Counted from the first letter of the stretch, positions 1 to 5,502 are shown. The stretch: DNA of 9,298 nt from Hyphomicrobiales bacterium (GCA_028865375.1 JAGWKJ010000076.1:1-9298); one strand, 5' to 3'. Notes: generated by a model from the sequence alone, not told the origin. A program made the numbers and translations.

Positions 1-1
1 G

Positions 2-289
2 ATCGGGTTCCAAGGTTTGTTGATGAGTGATGACGTGTCGATGAATGCGCTCTCCGGATCAATTGGGGAGCGAACGAGAGCCATTTTTGCTGCCGGCTGC
101 GACGTCGTCCTCCACTGCAACGGTATCCTCGAGGAAATGCGCGAGGTCGCCGCCTCGACGCCGGAATTATCAGGGATTGCGTTTCAGCGCGCCGAGCAGG
201 CGCTGGCGTCGCGTGGCAACGCGCAGCCGCTCGACCGGGGGGCGGCCCGAGCCGAACTTGAAGCTCTGATCAACAGAGCAGGGACTTGA
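2..289 (+). CDS. nagZ: beta-N-acetylhexosaminidase NagZ, C-terminal end (5' part outside window)
   Basis: This is the C-terminal end of a family GH3 beta-N-acetylhexosaminidase, the cytoplasmic enzyme that removes N-acetylglucosamine from muropeptides during cell-wall recycling. The frame is open from base 2, reads IGFQGLLMSDDVSMNALSG, and ends with TGA at 287-289. The MSDDVSM motif is the family hallmark, and one of its aspartates is the catalytic nucleophile in characterised NagZ enzymes. The following stretch, AAGCDVVLHCNG, is also typical of the family. The TTG and ATG codons at 17-25 are internal, because the family motif begins before them. The N-terminal barrel and the His/Asp loop lie outside the window. 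scpA starts 7 bases downstream, so the two are probably co-transcribed, as nagZ-scpA-scpB often are in alphaproteobacteria. Confidence 0.9.
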   Translation: MGFQGLLMSDDVSMNALSGSIGERTRAIFAAGCDVVLHCNGILEEMREVAASTPELSGIAFQRAEQALASRGNAQPLDRGAARAELEALINRAGT

Positions 290-296
290 ACAGCGC

Positions 297-1094
297 ATGA
301 CTGCAGAAATTCTCTCGTTCGAAACCGGTCGTCCGGCGGAACTTGCCGAAGGCGAGCCGGCGCTGGTCGTCGACGTCGAAGGCTATGAGGGTCCGCTCGA
401 TCTGCTGCTCGCGCTGGCGCGGCAGCAGAAGGTCGATCTCGCCAAGATTTCGATCCTGGCGCTGGCCGACCAGTTCCTCGCCTATGTCGAGGCGGCGCGC
501 GCCGTCAGGCTGGAACTCGCCGCCGATTATCTCGTGATGGCCGCTTGGCTCGCCTATCTGAAGTCGCGGCTGCTGCTGCCCGCCCCGCCATCGGGCCCCG
601 AGCCGGACGCCGGCCTGCTAGCCCAAGCGCTCGCCGATCGCCTGCGACGGCTGGAAGCGATCCGCGAGGCGGCGCGCAAGTTGGCCGAGCGGCCTCGGCT
701 CGGCCGCGACTTCTTCGCCCGCGGGATGCCCGAGCCCGTCGCCGTCGAGCGCAAGACGCGCTACGAGGCGCGCGTCTATGACCTGCTGGCCGCCTATGCC
801 CAGCAGCGCCAACGTCATGCGCTGGCGCGGGTGCGGATGGCGCCGCGCGCCGTATGGTCGCTGGCCGAGGCGCGCGGCGCGCTCGAACGCCTGCTCGGCA
901 TGGCGGTCGATTGGATGTCGCTCGACGATTGGCTGTCCCGATACGCGCAAGGCCCCGAACAGCGCCGCACCGCGCGCGCCTCGACCTTTTCCGCCTCGCT
1001 GGAACTCGTCCGCGAAGGCAAGATCTCGTTGCGGCAGTCGGCAGCCTTCGCGCCGATTTACGTGCGCGCCGGCGTCGTCGCGCCGGAAACCTAA
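297..1094 (+). CDS. scpA: segregation and condensation protein A (kleisin subunit of SMC-ScpAB)
   Basis: ScpA is the kleisin that bridges the SMC dimer heads and, with ScpB, forms the bacterial condensin that organises and segregates the chromosome in the cytoplasm. The 265-residue length is normal. The N-terminal kleisin signature is clear: GYEGPLDLLLALARQQKVDL at residues 29-48, followed by the helix ending in YLVMAAWLAYLKSRLLLP (78-95). The middle (about 105-180) is the usual charged, helical linker. The C-terminal winged helix, which contacts the SMC head, is visible at about 228-257 (STFSASLELVREGKISLRQS). The ATG at 297 lies 7 bases after the nagZ stop, with a weak AGGGA at 280-284. scpB follows after 23 bases. 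The identification is secure. Confidence 0.96.
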   Translation: MTAEILSFETGRPAELAEGEPALVVDVEGYEGPLDLLLALARQQKVDLAKISILALADQFLAYVEAARAVRLELAADYLVMAAWLAYLKSRLLLPAPPSGPEPDAGLLAQALADRLRRLEAIREAARKLAERPRLGRDFFARGMPEPVAVERKTRYEARVYDLLAAYAQQRQRHALARVRMAPRAVWSLAEARGALERLLGMAVDWMSLDDWLSRYAQGPEQRRTARASTFSASLELVREGKISLRQSAAFAPIYVRAGVVAPET

Positions 1095-1105
1095 GTTGCA
1101 GCGTC

Positions 1106-1111
1106 AAGGAG
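1106..1111 (+). promoter_or_regulatory. ribosome binding site of scpB
   Basis: AAGGAG lies 6 bases before the ATG at 1118. It fixes the scpB start, although the reading frame is open much further upstream into scpA. Confidence 0.8.
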
Positions 1112-1117
1112 AGAGCG

Positions 1118-1870
1118 ATGGGTGAAGTCGCCATGTTGTTCGACGAACCGCAAGCCGGTCCGTCGCCCGAAGCGATCAGGATCGCGGAGGCGGTCGTGTT
1201 CGCCTCGTCAGAGCCGGTCGAGCCGGCCGAGATCGCGCGTCGCCTTCCCGAAGGCGCCGACGTCGGCGCCGTGCTCGACGAAGTGCGGGCGCTCTATGCG
1301 GCGCGCGGCGTCAATTTGGTCAAGATCGCCGGCAAATACGCGTTCCGCACGGCGCCGGACCTGACGTGGATCCTGTCGCGCGAGGCGCCCGAGACGCGCA
1401 AGCTTTCGCGCCCCGCGCTGGAGACGCTGGCCATCGTCGCCTATCACCAGCCGGTGACGCGCGCCGAGATCGAGGACATCCGCGGCGTCGCGCTGTCGCG
1501 GGGCACGCTCGACGTGCTGCTCGACACGGGCTGGGTGCGCCTGCGCGGTCGGCGCAAGGCGCCGGGCCGCCCGGTCACCTATGGCACCACGGAAGGGTTC
1601 CTCGCCCATTTCGGTCTCGAAAAGGTCGGCGACCTGCCGGGCCTCGAAGACCTGAAGGGGGCCGGCCTGTTCGACGGGCGCCTGCCGCCGGGATTTGGCG
1701 TGCCGTCGCCCGACGATTCCTCGATCCTGCGCCAAGACGAGGACCCGCTCGATGATCCGCCCACCGCCGCCGCCGAGGAGATCGCCGCTGCGCCGGACGA
1801 GGCCGACGACCCGCGCGAGGCTTCGGATGACCCGCAAGACGCGCGCGAAATCGACCCGAACGCCGATTGA
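1118..1870 (+). CDS. scpB: segregation and condensation protein B
   Basis: ScpB is a dimer of tandem winged-helix proteins that binds ScpA and regulates the SMC-ScpAB complex. The protein has 250 residues. The first winged helix spans about residues 17-85. The second carries the diagnostic LETLAIVAYHQPVTRAEIED block (101-120) and continues through RGVALSRGTLDVLLDTGWV (122-140) and the GRPVTYGTT hairpin (150-158). The region PGLEDLKGAGLFDGRLPPGF (174-193) closes the core. Residues 199-250 form a low-complexity acidic tail with 20 Asp/Glu against 3 Arg, probably disordered. I chose the ATG at 1118 because AAGGAG lies just upstream and because the longer frame runs through scpA. It is probably translated from the nagZ-scpA-scpB transcript. 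Confidence 0.95.
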   Translation: MGEVAMLFDEPQAGPSPEAIRIAEAVVFASSEPVEPAEIARRLPEGADVGAVLDEVRALYAARGVNLVKIAGKYAFRTAPDLTWILSREAPETRKLSRPALETLAIVAYHQPVTRAEIEDIRGVALSRGTLDVLLDTGWVRLRGRRKAPGRPVTYGTTEGFLAHFGLEKVGDLPGLEDLKGAGLFDGRLPPGFGVPSPDDSSILRQDEDPLDDPPTAAAEEIAAAPDEADDPREASDDPQDAREIDPNAD

Positions 1871-1946
1871 CTGATCGGGCGCCGTGCCCGCCGCGACGAT
1901 CCGTCCGCGACTAGGTGGGTGCGCGTGGTTGCCGGTGCACGACGTC

Positions 1947-1960
1947 CTCCCGTAAGGGAG
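1947..1960 (+). promoter_or_regulatory. hairpin containing the gph ribosome binding site
   Basis: CTCCC (1947-1951), GTAA loop, GGGAG (1956-1960) is a perfect 5-bp stem. The 3' arm is the only Shine-Dalgarno-like sequence before the ATG at 1965. In RNA the loop is GUAA, a GNRA tetraloop. Pairing would hide the ribosome binding site. Whether this matters in the cell is inference. Confidence 0.45.
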
Positions 1961-1964
1961 CGCC

Positions 1965-2654
1965 ATGAACTTGCCGCGCCCGCTCCTCGTGTTCGATCTC
2001 GACGGCACCATCGCCGATACCGCGCCCGACCTGATCGGCGCGCTCAACCGGACGCTGGCCGACGTCGGCGAAGCGCCCGAACCGCTGTCGAACGCGTCCA
2101 AGCTCGTGGGCGCGGGCGGGCGCGCGATGATCGCGCGCGCGATGGCGTGGCGGGGCAGGCCGCTGACCGCCGAGGCCGTCGAACCTTTGTTCGCGAAATT
2201 CCTCGCCCATTACGAGGCCCATATCGCCGACGAGAGCTTCCTGTTTCCCGGCCTGACGGCGGCGCTCGACCGCTTCGCCGGCGAAGGCTACGTCTTCGCG
2301 GTCTGCACCAACAAATACGAAAATCTCGCCAATACATTGTTGAAACGCTTAGAAATAGCATCACGATTTGCCTTCGTGTGCGGCCAGGACACGTTCGGAA
2401 TCGGCAAGCCGGACCCCAAGCCGCTGTTGGGCACGATCGCCGCGGCCGGCGGCGCGGTCGGCCGCGTGACCATGGTGGGCGACGCGCAGCCCGACATCGG
2501 CGCGGCCCGGGCCGCCAAGGTGCCGGTGGTGGCGGTGGGTTTCGGCTATTCCGAGCCTCCGGTCGCGGAGTTGGGCGCCGACCGCACGATCGGCCATTAC
2601 GACGAATTGTGGGAGGCCGTGCGCTCGTTGGAGCGTTCGTCCGTCGATCCGTGA
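1965..2654 (+). CDS. gph: HAD-superfamily phosphatase, phosphoglycolate phosphatase type (Gph-like)
   Basis: This is a 229-residue subfamily IA haloacid dehalogenase-like hydrolase. All four HAD motifs are present: DLDGT with nucleophile Asp11 and acid/base Asp13, Thr115 in VCTNK, Lys148 in GKPDPKP, and Asp173/Asp177 in VGDAQPDIGAA. The helical cap lies between motifs I and II (about 17-85). Gph enzymes hydrolyse 2-phosphoglycolate, for example from DNA repair. The sequence fits that group but does not prove the substrate, and pyrophosphatase or another sugar-phosphate phosphatase is possible. The ATG is preceded by AAGGGAG. It lies 94 bases after scpB, and a CTAGG element at 1911-1915 may belong to a promoter. 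Bases 2311-2370 are strikingly AT-rich with rare codons, although the protein there is normal for the family. Confidence 0.87.
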   Translation: MNLPRPLLVFDLDGTIADTAPDLIGALNRTLADVGEAPEPLSNASKLVGAGGRAMIARAMAWRGRPLTAEAVEPLFAKFLAHYEAHIADESFLFPGLTAALDRFAGEGYVFAVCTNKYENLANTLLKRLEIASRFAFVCGQDTFGIGKPDPKPLLGTIAAAGGAVGRVTMVGDAQPDIGAARAAKVPVVAVGFGYSEPPVAELGADRTIGHYDELWEAVRSLERSSVDP

Positions 2655-2674
2655 CCGATGTCGCCAATGGCGCC

Positions 2675-2702
2675 TTGACTTGCCGCGAGCGCGCGCCATA
2701 AG
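2675..2702 (+). promoter_or_regulatory. probable sigma-70 promoter of tRNA-Val
   Basis: TTGACT (2675-2680), a 16-base spacer and CATAAG (2697-2702) give a good housekeeping promoter. It would start transcription near 2709, about 18 bases before the mature tRNA 5' end. It lies just after the gph stop codon. Confidence 0.6.
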
Positions 2703-2726
2703 CACGCACGTCTTCGACTGCTGGAC

Positions 2727-2801
2727 GGGCGCGTAGCTCAGCGGGAGAGCACTCCCTTCACACGGGAGGGGTCACAGGTTCAATCCCTGTCGCGCCCACC
2801 A
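2727..2801 (+). tRNA. tRNA-Val (anticodon CAC)
   Basis: The complete cloverleaf is visible. The acceptor stem GGGCGCG (2727-2733) pairs with CGCGCCC (2791-2797). The D stem is GCTC/GAGC. The anticodon stem CTCCC (2752-2756) pairs with GGGAG (2764-2768). The loop TTCACAC gives anticodon CAC at 2759-2761, which reads the valine codon GUG. There is a 5-base variable loop, and the T arm is ACAGG-TTCAATC-CCTGT (2774-2790). The discriminator A and an encoded CCA (2799-2801) follow. All stems pair perfectly. No copy of its 3' end occurs elsewhere in the window, so there is no sign that it serves as an integration site here. Confidence 0.97.
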
Positions 2802-2876
2802 GTCGGGACCTCGGTAACCATGTCGGCGCGGGGATGATGCGTCGCCGGTCCGTTCGTGGCATGTTAACCTTGTCGT

Positions 2877-2892
2877 CCCCGCCGTTTCGGGG
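2877..2892 (+). other. small inverted repeat ahead of the L,D-transpeptidase gene
   Basis: CCCCG (2877-2881) and CGGGG (2888-2892) form a 5-bp stem with loop CCGTTT in the 120-base gap between the tRNA and the next gene. There is no T-tract, so it is at best a weak or Rho-assisted end for the tRNA transcript, or a 5' leader structure. The gap also holds a TTAACC hexamer at 2864-2869. I see no clear promoter in it. Confidence 0.25.
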
Positions 2893-2921
2893 CGTCGCAC
2901 GTCTTTCCGGGGGCCGTCGAA

Positions 2922-3515
2922 ATGTCGAAATCGCCGTTCGCAGCGCTGATCGCCGGCTCCGCTTTGCTGTTGGCCGCCGCGGGTCCGGCAGCGGCTTGGA
3001 CGGACGTTCCCGGCCTCGGCCAGCCCTACAACGTGCCACCCGGCGCGACCTCGACGCCCGACGCGCCGGCGGTGTCCGTCATTCCGCCGCAGGAAGTCAC
3101 GTATTCCGGGCCCTATTCGCCCGGCACCATCTACGTTTCGACGACGGAACGTCGGCTGTATTACGTGCTGCCGGGCCACAAGGCGATCAAATATGCCGTC
3201 GGCGTCGGCCGTCCGGGCTTCACGTGGGCGGGTTCGCACACGATCGTCAACAAGCGCATCTGGCCCGATTGGACGCCACCGGCGCAAATGCTGCTGCGCC
3301 AGAAGGGCCTGCCAAAGCACATGGCCGGCGGCCCGGACAATCCGCTTGGCGCGCGTGCGCTCTATATCGGGGGCACGCTCTACCGCATCCACGGCACCAG
3401 CCAGCCCGAGACGATCGGCCAAGCGATGTCGTCGGGCTGCATCCGCATGATGAACCAAGACGTGAAAGACCTCTACGCCCGCGTGAAGGTCGGCTCCCCG
3501 GTCATCGTGCGCTGA
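2922..3515 (+). CDS. secreted L,D-transpeptidase (YkuD family)
   Basis: This 197-residue exported protein has an N-terminal signal peptide: Lys3, a hydrophobic core at about 6-20, and a likely signal peptidase I site after PAAA, before Trp26. There is no lipobox cysteine. A Pro-rich linker (about 28-66) leads to a YkuD catalytic domain from about residue 69. The catalytic motif is intact: His157 in RIHGTS and the SSGCIRM motif with nucleophile Cys173 and Arg175. The family forms 3-3 peptidoglycan cross-links or attaches proteins to peptidoglycan in the periplasm. There is no LysM or other wall-binding domain. The ATG at 2922 has only a G-rich weak ribosome site upstream. The gene ends 15 bases from the convergent DUF971 gene. 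The exact physiological substrate cannot be read from sequence. Confidence 0.9.
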   Translation: MSKSPFAALIAGSALLLAAAGPAAAWTDVPGLGQPYNVPPGATSTPDAPAVSVIPPQEVTYSGPYSPGTIYVSTTERRLYYVLPGHKAIKYAVGVGRPGFTWAGSHTIVNKRIWPDWTPPAQMLLRQKGLPKHMAGGPDNPLGARALYIGGTLYRIHGTSQPETIGQAMSSGCIRMMNQDVKDLYARVKVGSPVIVR

Positions 3516-3549
3516 GGGCGCGCGGGGCGTTCATCCCCGCGTGAGGCCC
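3516..3549. terminator. candidate bidirectional terminator between convergent genes
   Basis: CGCGGGG (3521-3527) and CCCCGCG (3535-3541) form a perfect 7-bp stem with a 7-base loop. It can be extended by GGGC (3516-3519) pairing with GCCC (3546-3549) around a small bulge. It sits exactly where the L,D-transpeptidase and DUF971 genes converge and includes the DUF971 stop codon at 3531-3533. There is no T-run on either side, so its strength as an intrinsic terminator is uncertain. Confidence 0.5.
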
Positions 3550-3926
3550 TTGGCGGCGAGTTCCGCCTCGTAGGCGGCGAATTCCGCGTCGCGCCGCCTC
3601 CCCATGCCACGCAGGAAGCGCCACGTGTAGAGCCCGGTCTCGTGCCCGTCGTCGAAGACGATGCGGACCGCGTAATTGCCGACCTGTTCCAAGTCGCGGA
3701 TAGCGACGGCGCGCTTGCCGCCGACCGTGACGCGTTGCGAGGGCGCATGGCCCTGCACCTCGGCGCTCGGGCTGCGCACGCGCAACAGCTCGGCGGGAAG
3801 GTCGAAGCTCGCGCCGTCGTCGAAGCTGACGGCGAGCGTGCGGCCGGATTCCTTCAGGCGCAGCTCGGTCGGCCAAGGATCGGTCGACAGGTCGGTCGAA
3901 GGATCGGTGTAATCTTCGTGGGCCAA
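3531..3926 (-). CDS. DUF971 / gamma-butyrobetaine hydroxylase-like N-terminal domain protein
   Basis: This 131-residue protein consists of little more than one DUF971 (GBBH-like_N) domain. Family blocks are WPTELRLKESGRTLAVSFDDG at about residues 18-38, LPAELLRVRSPSAEVQGH (43-60), and VGNYAVRIVFDDGHETGLYTW (82-102). It has no oxygenase domain, so it is not a gamma-butyrobetaine hydroxylase. It contains no cysteine at all, so it lacks the zinc ligands found in that enzyme's N-terminal domain. The start is TTG at 3926, chosen because GGGAGGA lies 4 bases upstream and no better start exists in frame. It is transcribed divergently from moaA, 78 bases away. The DUF971 domain is also found at the C-terminus of Mrp-type Fe-S carriers such as plant HCF101. 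A role in Fe-S cluster handling for MoaA is a guess, and the function is not established. Confidence 0.87.
   Translation of the reverse strand: MAHEDYTDPSTDLSTDPWPTELRLKESGRTLAVSFDDGASFDLPAELLRVRSPSAEVQGHAPSQRVTVGGKRAVAIRDLEQVGNYAVRIVFDDGHETGLYTWRFLRGMGRRRDAEFAAYEAELAAKGLTRG
3877..3912 (-). repeat. three imperfect 12-base tandem repeats near the DUF971 N-terminus
   Basis: On the + strand the units are GGATCGGTCGAC, AGGTCGGTCGAA and GGATCGGTGTAA. On the - strand they encode the in-frame repeats YTDP-STDL-STDP of the DUF971 protein. The repeats precede the conserved domain, so they form a variable spacer rather than the fold itself. Confidence 0.7.
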
Positions 3927-3930
3927 GAAA

Positions 3931-3937
3931 TCCTCCC
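3931..3937 (-). promoter_or_regulatory. ribosome binding site deciding the TTG start of the DUF971 gene
   Basis: On the - strand GGGAGGA is followed by TTTC and then TTG (3926-3924). The strong match to the anti-Shine-Dalgarno and the short spacing support this unusual start codon. Confidence 0.7.
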
Positions 3938-3968
3938 GCGCGTCCCGTCATGCCGCGACGCCGGCGCG

Positions 3969-3998
3969 CTGTCTGCGCCGTCGCCGCCGTGCTAGGGT
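3969..3998 (+). promoter_or_regulatory. candidate moaA promoter with -10 element abutting the start codon
   Basis: TAGGGT (3993-3998) fits the TAnnnT pattern of a -10 box. Its last base lies 6 bases before the moaA ATG at 4005, so transcription would begin at or next to the start codon. CTGTCT at 3969-3974 is a weak -35 at an 18-base spacing. The element resembles the tatA candidate promoter (TTGTCT, 17 bases, TAGGTT). Confidence 0.4.
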
Positions 3999-4004
3999 GC
4001 GGGG

Positions 4005-5048
4005 ATGAAGCACGAAACCGACTTCGCCGTCCCGGGCCGGAACGTCGCGGTGCGCGCCGCGCCGCTGGTCGACCCGTTCGGGCGCGCGATTTCCTACGTC
4101 CGCATTTCGGTCACCGACCGCTGCGACTATCGCTGCGTCTATTGCATGTCCGAGGACATGCGTTTCCTGCCTAAGCGCGAGGTCCTCTCGCTGGAGGAGA
4201 TCGACCGCCTCGCCGGCGCCTTCGTGCGGCTCGGCACCAAGCGCATCCGCATCACCGGCGGCGAGCCGCTGGTGCGGCGCGGCGTGACGACGCTGTTCCG
4301 CGCGCTGTCGCGCCGGTTCGAGGACGGGCTGGCCGAGCTGACGCTGACCACCAACGGTTCGCAGCTCGCCAAATACGCCGCCGAGCTGGCCGCCTGCGGC
4401 GTCAAGCGCGTCAACGTCTCGCTCGACACGCTCGATCCGACCAAGTTCCGCGAGGTCACGCGGCGCGGCGACATCGCCGACGTCCACGCCGGGATCGACG
4501 CCGCCTTGGCGGCGGGCATGAAGGTGAAGATCAACGCGGTGGCGCTGCGCGGCGTCAACGACGGCGAGTTCCGCGCCATCGTCGACTTCGCCCACGCGCG
4601 GGGCATGGACGCGACCTTCATCGAGGTGATGCCGCTGGGCGACATCGAACCGGCGCGGATCGACCAATACTTGCCGCTGTCCGAGGTGCGCGCGACGCTC
4701 GCCCGAACGCTGACCTTGACCCCATCGGCCCATTTCACCGGCGGCCCGGCGCGCTACTATGACGTTGCGGAGACCGGCGGCCGGATCGGCTTCATCACGC
4801 CGCACACGCACAATTTCTGCGAAAGCTGCAACCGCGTCCGCGTCACCTGCACGGGCACGATGTTCATGTGTCTGGGCCAGGACGACGCCGCCGACCTGCG
4901 CGCGCCGCTGCGCGCGGGCGACGACGCGGCGCTCGAAGCGGCGATCCGCGCCGCCATCGCCCGCAAGCCCAAGGGCCACGACTTCGTCATCGACCGCGCC
5001 GACGGCAAGCCCGCATTGGGCCGCCACATGAGCGTCACCGGGGGCTGA
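4005..5048 (+). CDS. moaA: GTP 3',8-cyclase MoaA (molybdenum cofactor biosynthesis)
   Basis: MoaA is the cytoplasmic radical-SAM enzyme that, with MoaC, converts GTP to cyclic pyranopterin monophosphate, the first step of molybdenum cofactor synthesis. The 347-residue length is typical. The N-terminal radical-SAM cluster motif C-x3-C-x2-C is at Cys40, Cys44 and Cys47, and the SAM-binding GGEP motif is at residues 85-88. The C-terminal second [4Fe-4S] cluster, which binds substrate, has Cys272, Cys275 and Cys289 with the family C-x2-C-x13-C spacing. The protein ends in the conserved Gly-Gly tail (346-347), required for activity in characterised MoaA. The ATG at 4005 has no well-spaced ribosome site, only GGGG touching it. 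It diverges from the DUF971 gene and is followed by a strong hairpin, suggesting a single-gene transcript. Confidence 0.96.
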   Translation: MKHETDFAVPGRNVAVRAAPLVDPFGRAISYVRISVTDRCDYRCVYCMSEDMRFLPKREVLSLEEIDRLAGAFVRLGTKRIRITGGEPLVRRGVTTLFRALSRRFEDGLAELTLTTNGSQLAKYAAELAACGVKRVNVSLDTLDPTKFREVTRRGDIADVHAGIDAALAAGMKVKINAVALRGVNDGEFRAIVDFAHARGMDATFIEVMPLGDIEPARIDQYLPLSEVRATLARTLTLTPSAHFTGGPARYYDVAETGGRIGFITPHTHNFCESCNRVRVTCTGTMFMCLGQDDAADLRAPLRAGDDAALEAAIRAAIARKPKGHDFVIDRADGKPALGRHMSVTGG

Positions 5049-5098
5049 GGGCTTCGCGGCCGAATCCGGAATGACGGCATGGCGGACATCGCGCCCAA

Positions 5099-5128
5099 TG
5101 AAGGCTTCGCGCCTCTGGGCGCCCTTCA
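5099..5128 (+). terminator. candidate terminator hairpin after moaA
   Basis: The outer stem is TGAAGG (5099-5104) with CCTTCA (5123-5128). The inner stem is GCGCC (5109-5113) with GGCGC (5118-5122), closed by loop TCTG, and CTTC bulges out on the 5' side. This gives 11 GC-rich pairs within the 191-base moaA-tatA gap. No T-tract follows, so it may need Rho or act as an mRNA-stabilising structure. Confidence 0.45.
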
Positions 5129-5163
5129 GGCCTCGCGTCCTTCACCAAGCCGGCCCGCCCGCC

Positions 5164-5192
5164 TTGTCTTCGCCTCGCTTGGGCACTAGGTT
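5164..5192 (+). promoter_or_regulatory. candidate tatABC promoter
   Basis: TTGTCT (5164-5169), a 17-base spacer and TAGGTT (5187-5192) lie about 48 bases before the tatA start. Spacing is ideal, and four of six -35 bases and four of six -10 bases fit the sigma-70 consensus. It sits downstream of the moaA hairpin, which supports independent transcription of the tat genes. Confidence 0.5.
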
Positions 5193-5239
5193 CCGCCCCA
5201 CATCGAGGGACGCGGGTCCCGCCACGTTCGGGTGACGAC

Positions 5240-5467
5240 ATGGGCAGCCTCAGCATCTGGCATTGGTTGATCCTGGGCGGCATCGCGCTGGTGCTGTTCG
5301 GCGGCAAGGGCAAGATCTCCGACGTCATGGGAGACGTCGCCAAAGGCGTGAAATCCTTCAAGAAAGGCCTCGCCGACGACGACGCGCCGGCCAAGCCGGC
5401 CGAATCCGCGCGCGTCGTCGACCAACGTTCGATCGACGCGGCCGCCGACAAGCGCCCGGTCGGCTGA
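5240..5467 (+). CDS. tatA: twin-arginine translocase subunit TatA
   Basis: TatA is the small inner-membrane protein that multimerises to let folded proteins with twin-arginine signals cross the membrane. The 75-residue protein has the classical layout: periplasmic N-terminus MGSLSIWHW, a transmembrane helix at about residues 5-20, a FGG hinge (20-22), and the amphipathic helix beginning [20 protein letters not shown] (23-42). An acidic DDD follows at 46-48, then a short hydrophilic tail. Residue 8 is His where E. coli TatA has Gln. The ATG at 5240 is the only sensible start, and its ribosome site is weak. tatB begins 64 bases downstream. Confidence 0.95.
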   Translation: MGSLSIWHWLILGGIALVLFGGKGKISDVMGDVAKGVKSFKKGLADDDAPAKPAESARVVDQRSIDAAADKRPVG

Positions 5468-5502
5468 CGATCTCTCGCGGGCCTGCGCTCGCCTCGAATG
5501 GA

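Noticed and set aside
1877..1889. GGGC-GCCGT-GCCC as a terminator after scpB
   Set aside because: A four-pair stem without T-tract, common by chance at this GC content.
1208..2101. Open frame of 297 codons on the - strand across scpB and the start of gph
   Set aside because: It overlaps two real genes and their spacer with no recognisable domain. High GC makes stop codons rare in all frames.
1947..2768. Same CTCCC/GGGAG pairing ahead of gph and in the tRNA anticodon stem, as if one were derived from or competed with the other
   Set aside because: The match is only five bases per arm and is expected by chance for GC-rich stems; flanking bases do not match.
2727..2801. tRNA-Val as an attachment site of an integrated element
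   Set aside because: No integrase, no repeated tRNA 3' end and no compositional island follow; the next genes are ordinary chromosomal genes.
3948..5027. Long open frame of 359 codons on the - strand opposite moaA
   Set aside because: It is the mirror of a certain moaA gene in high-GC codon usage. The translation is Arg/Ala/Gly/Val-rich with no family resemblance or ribosome site.
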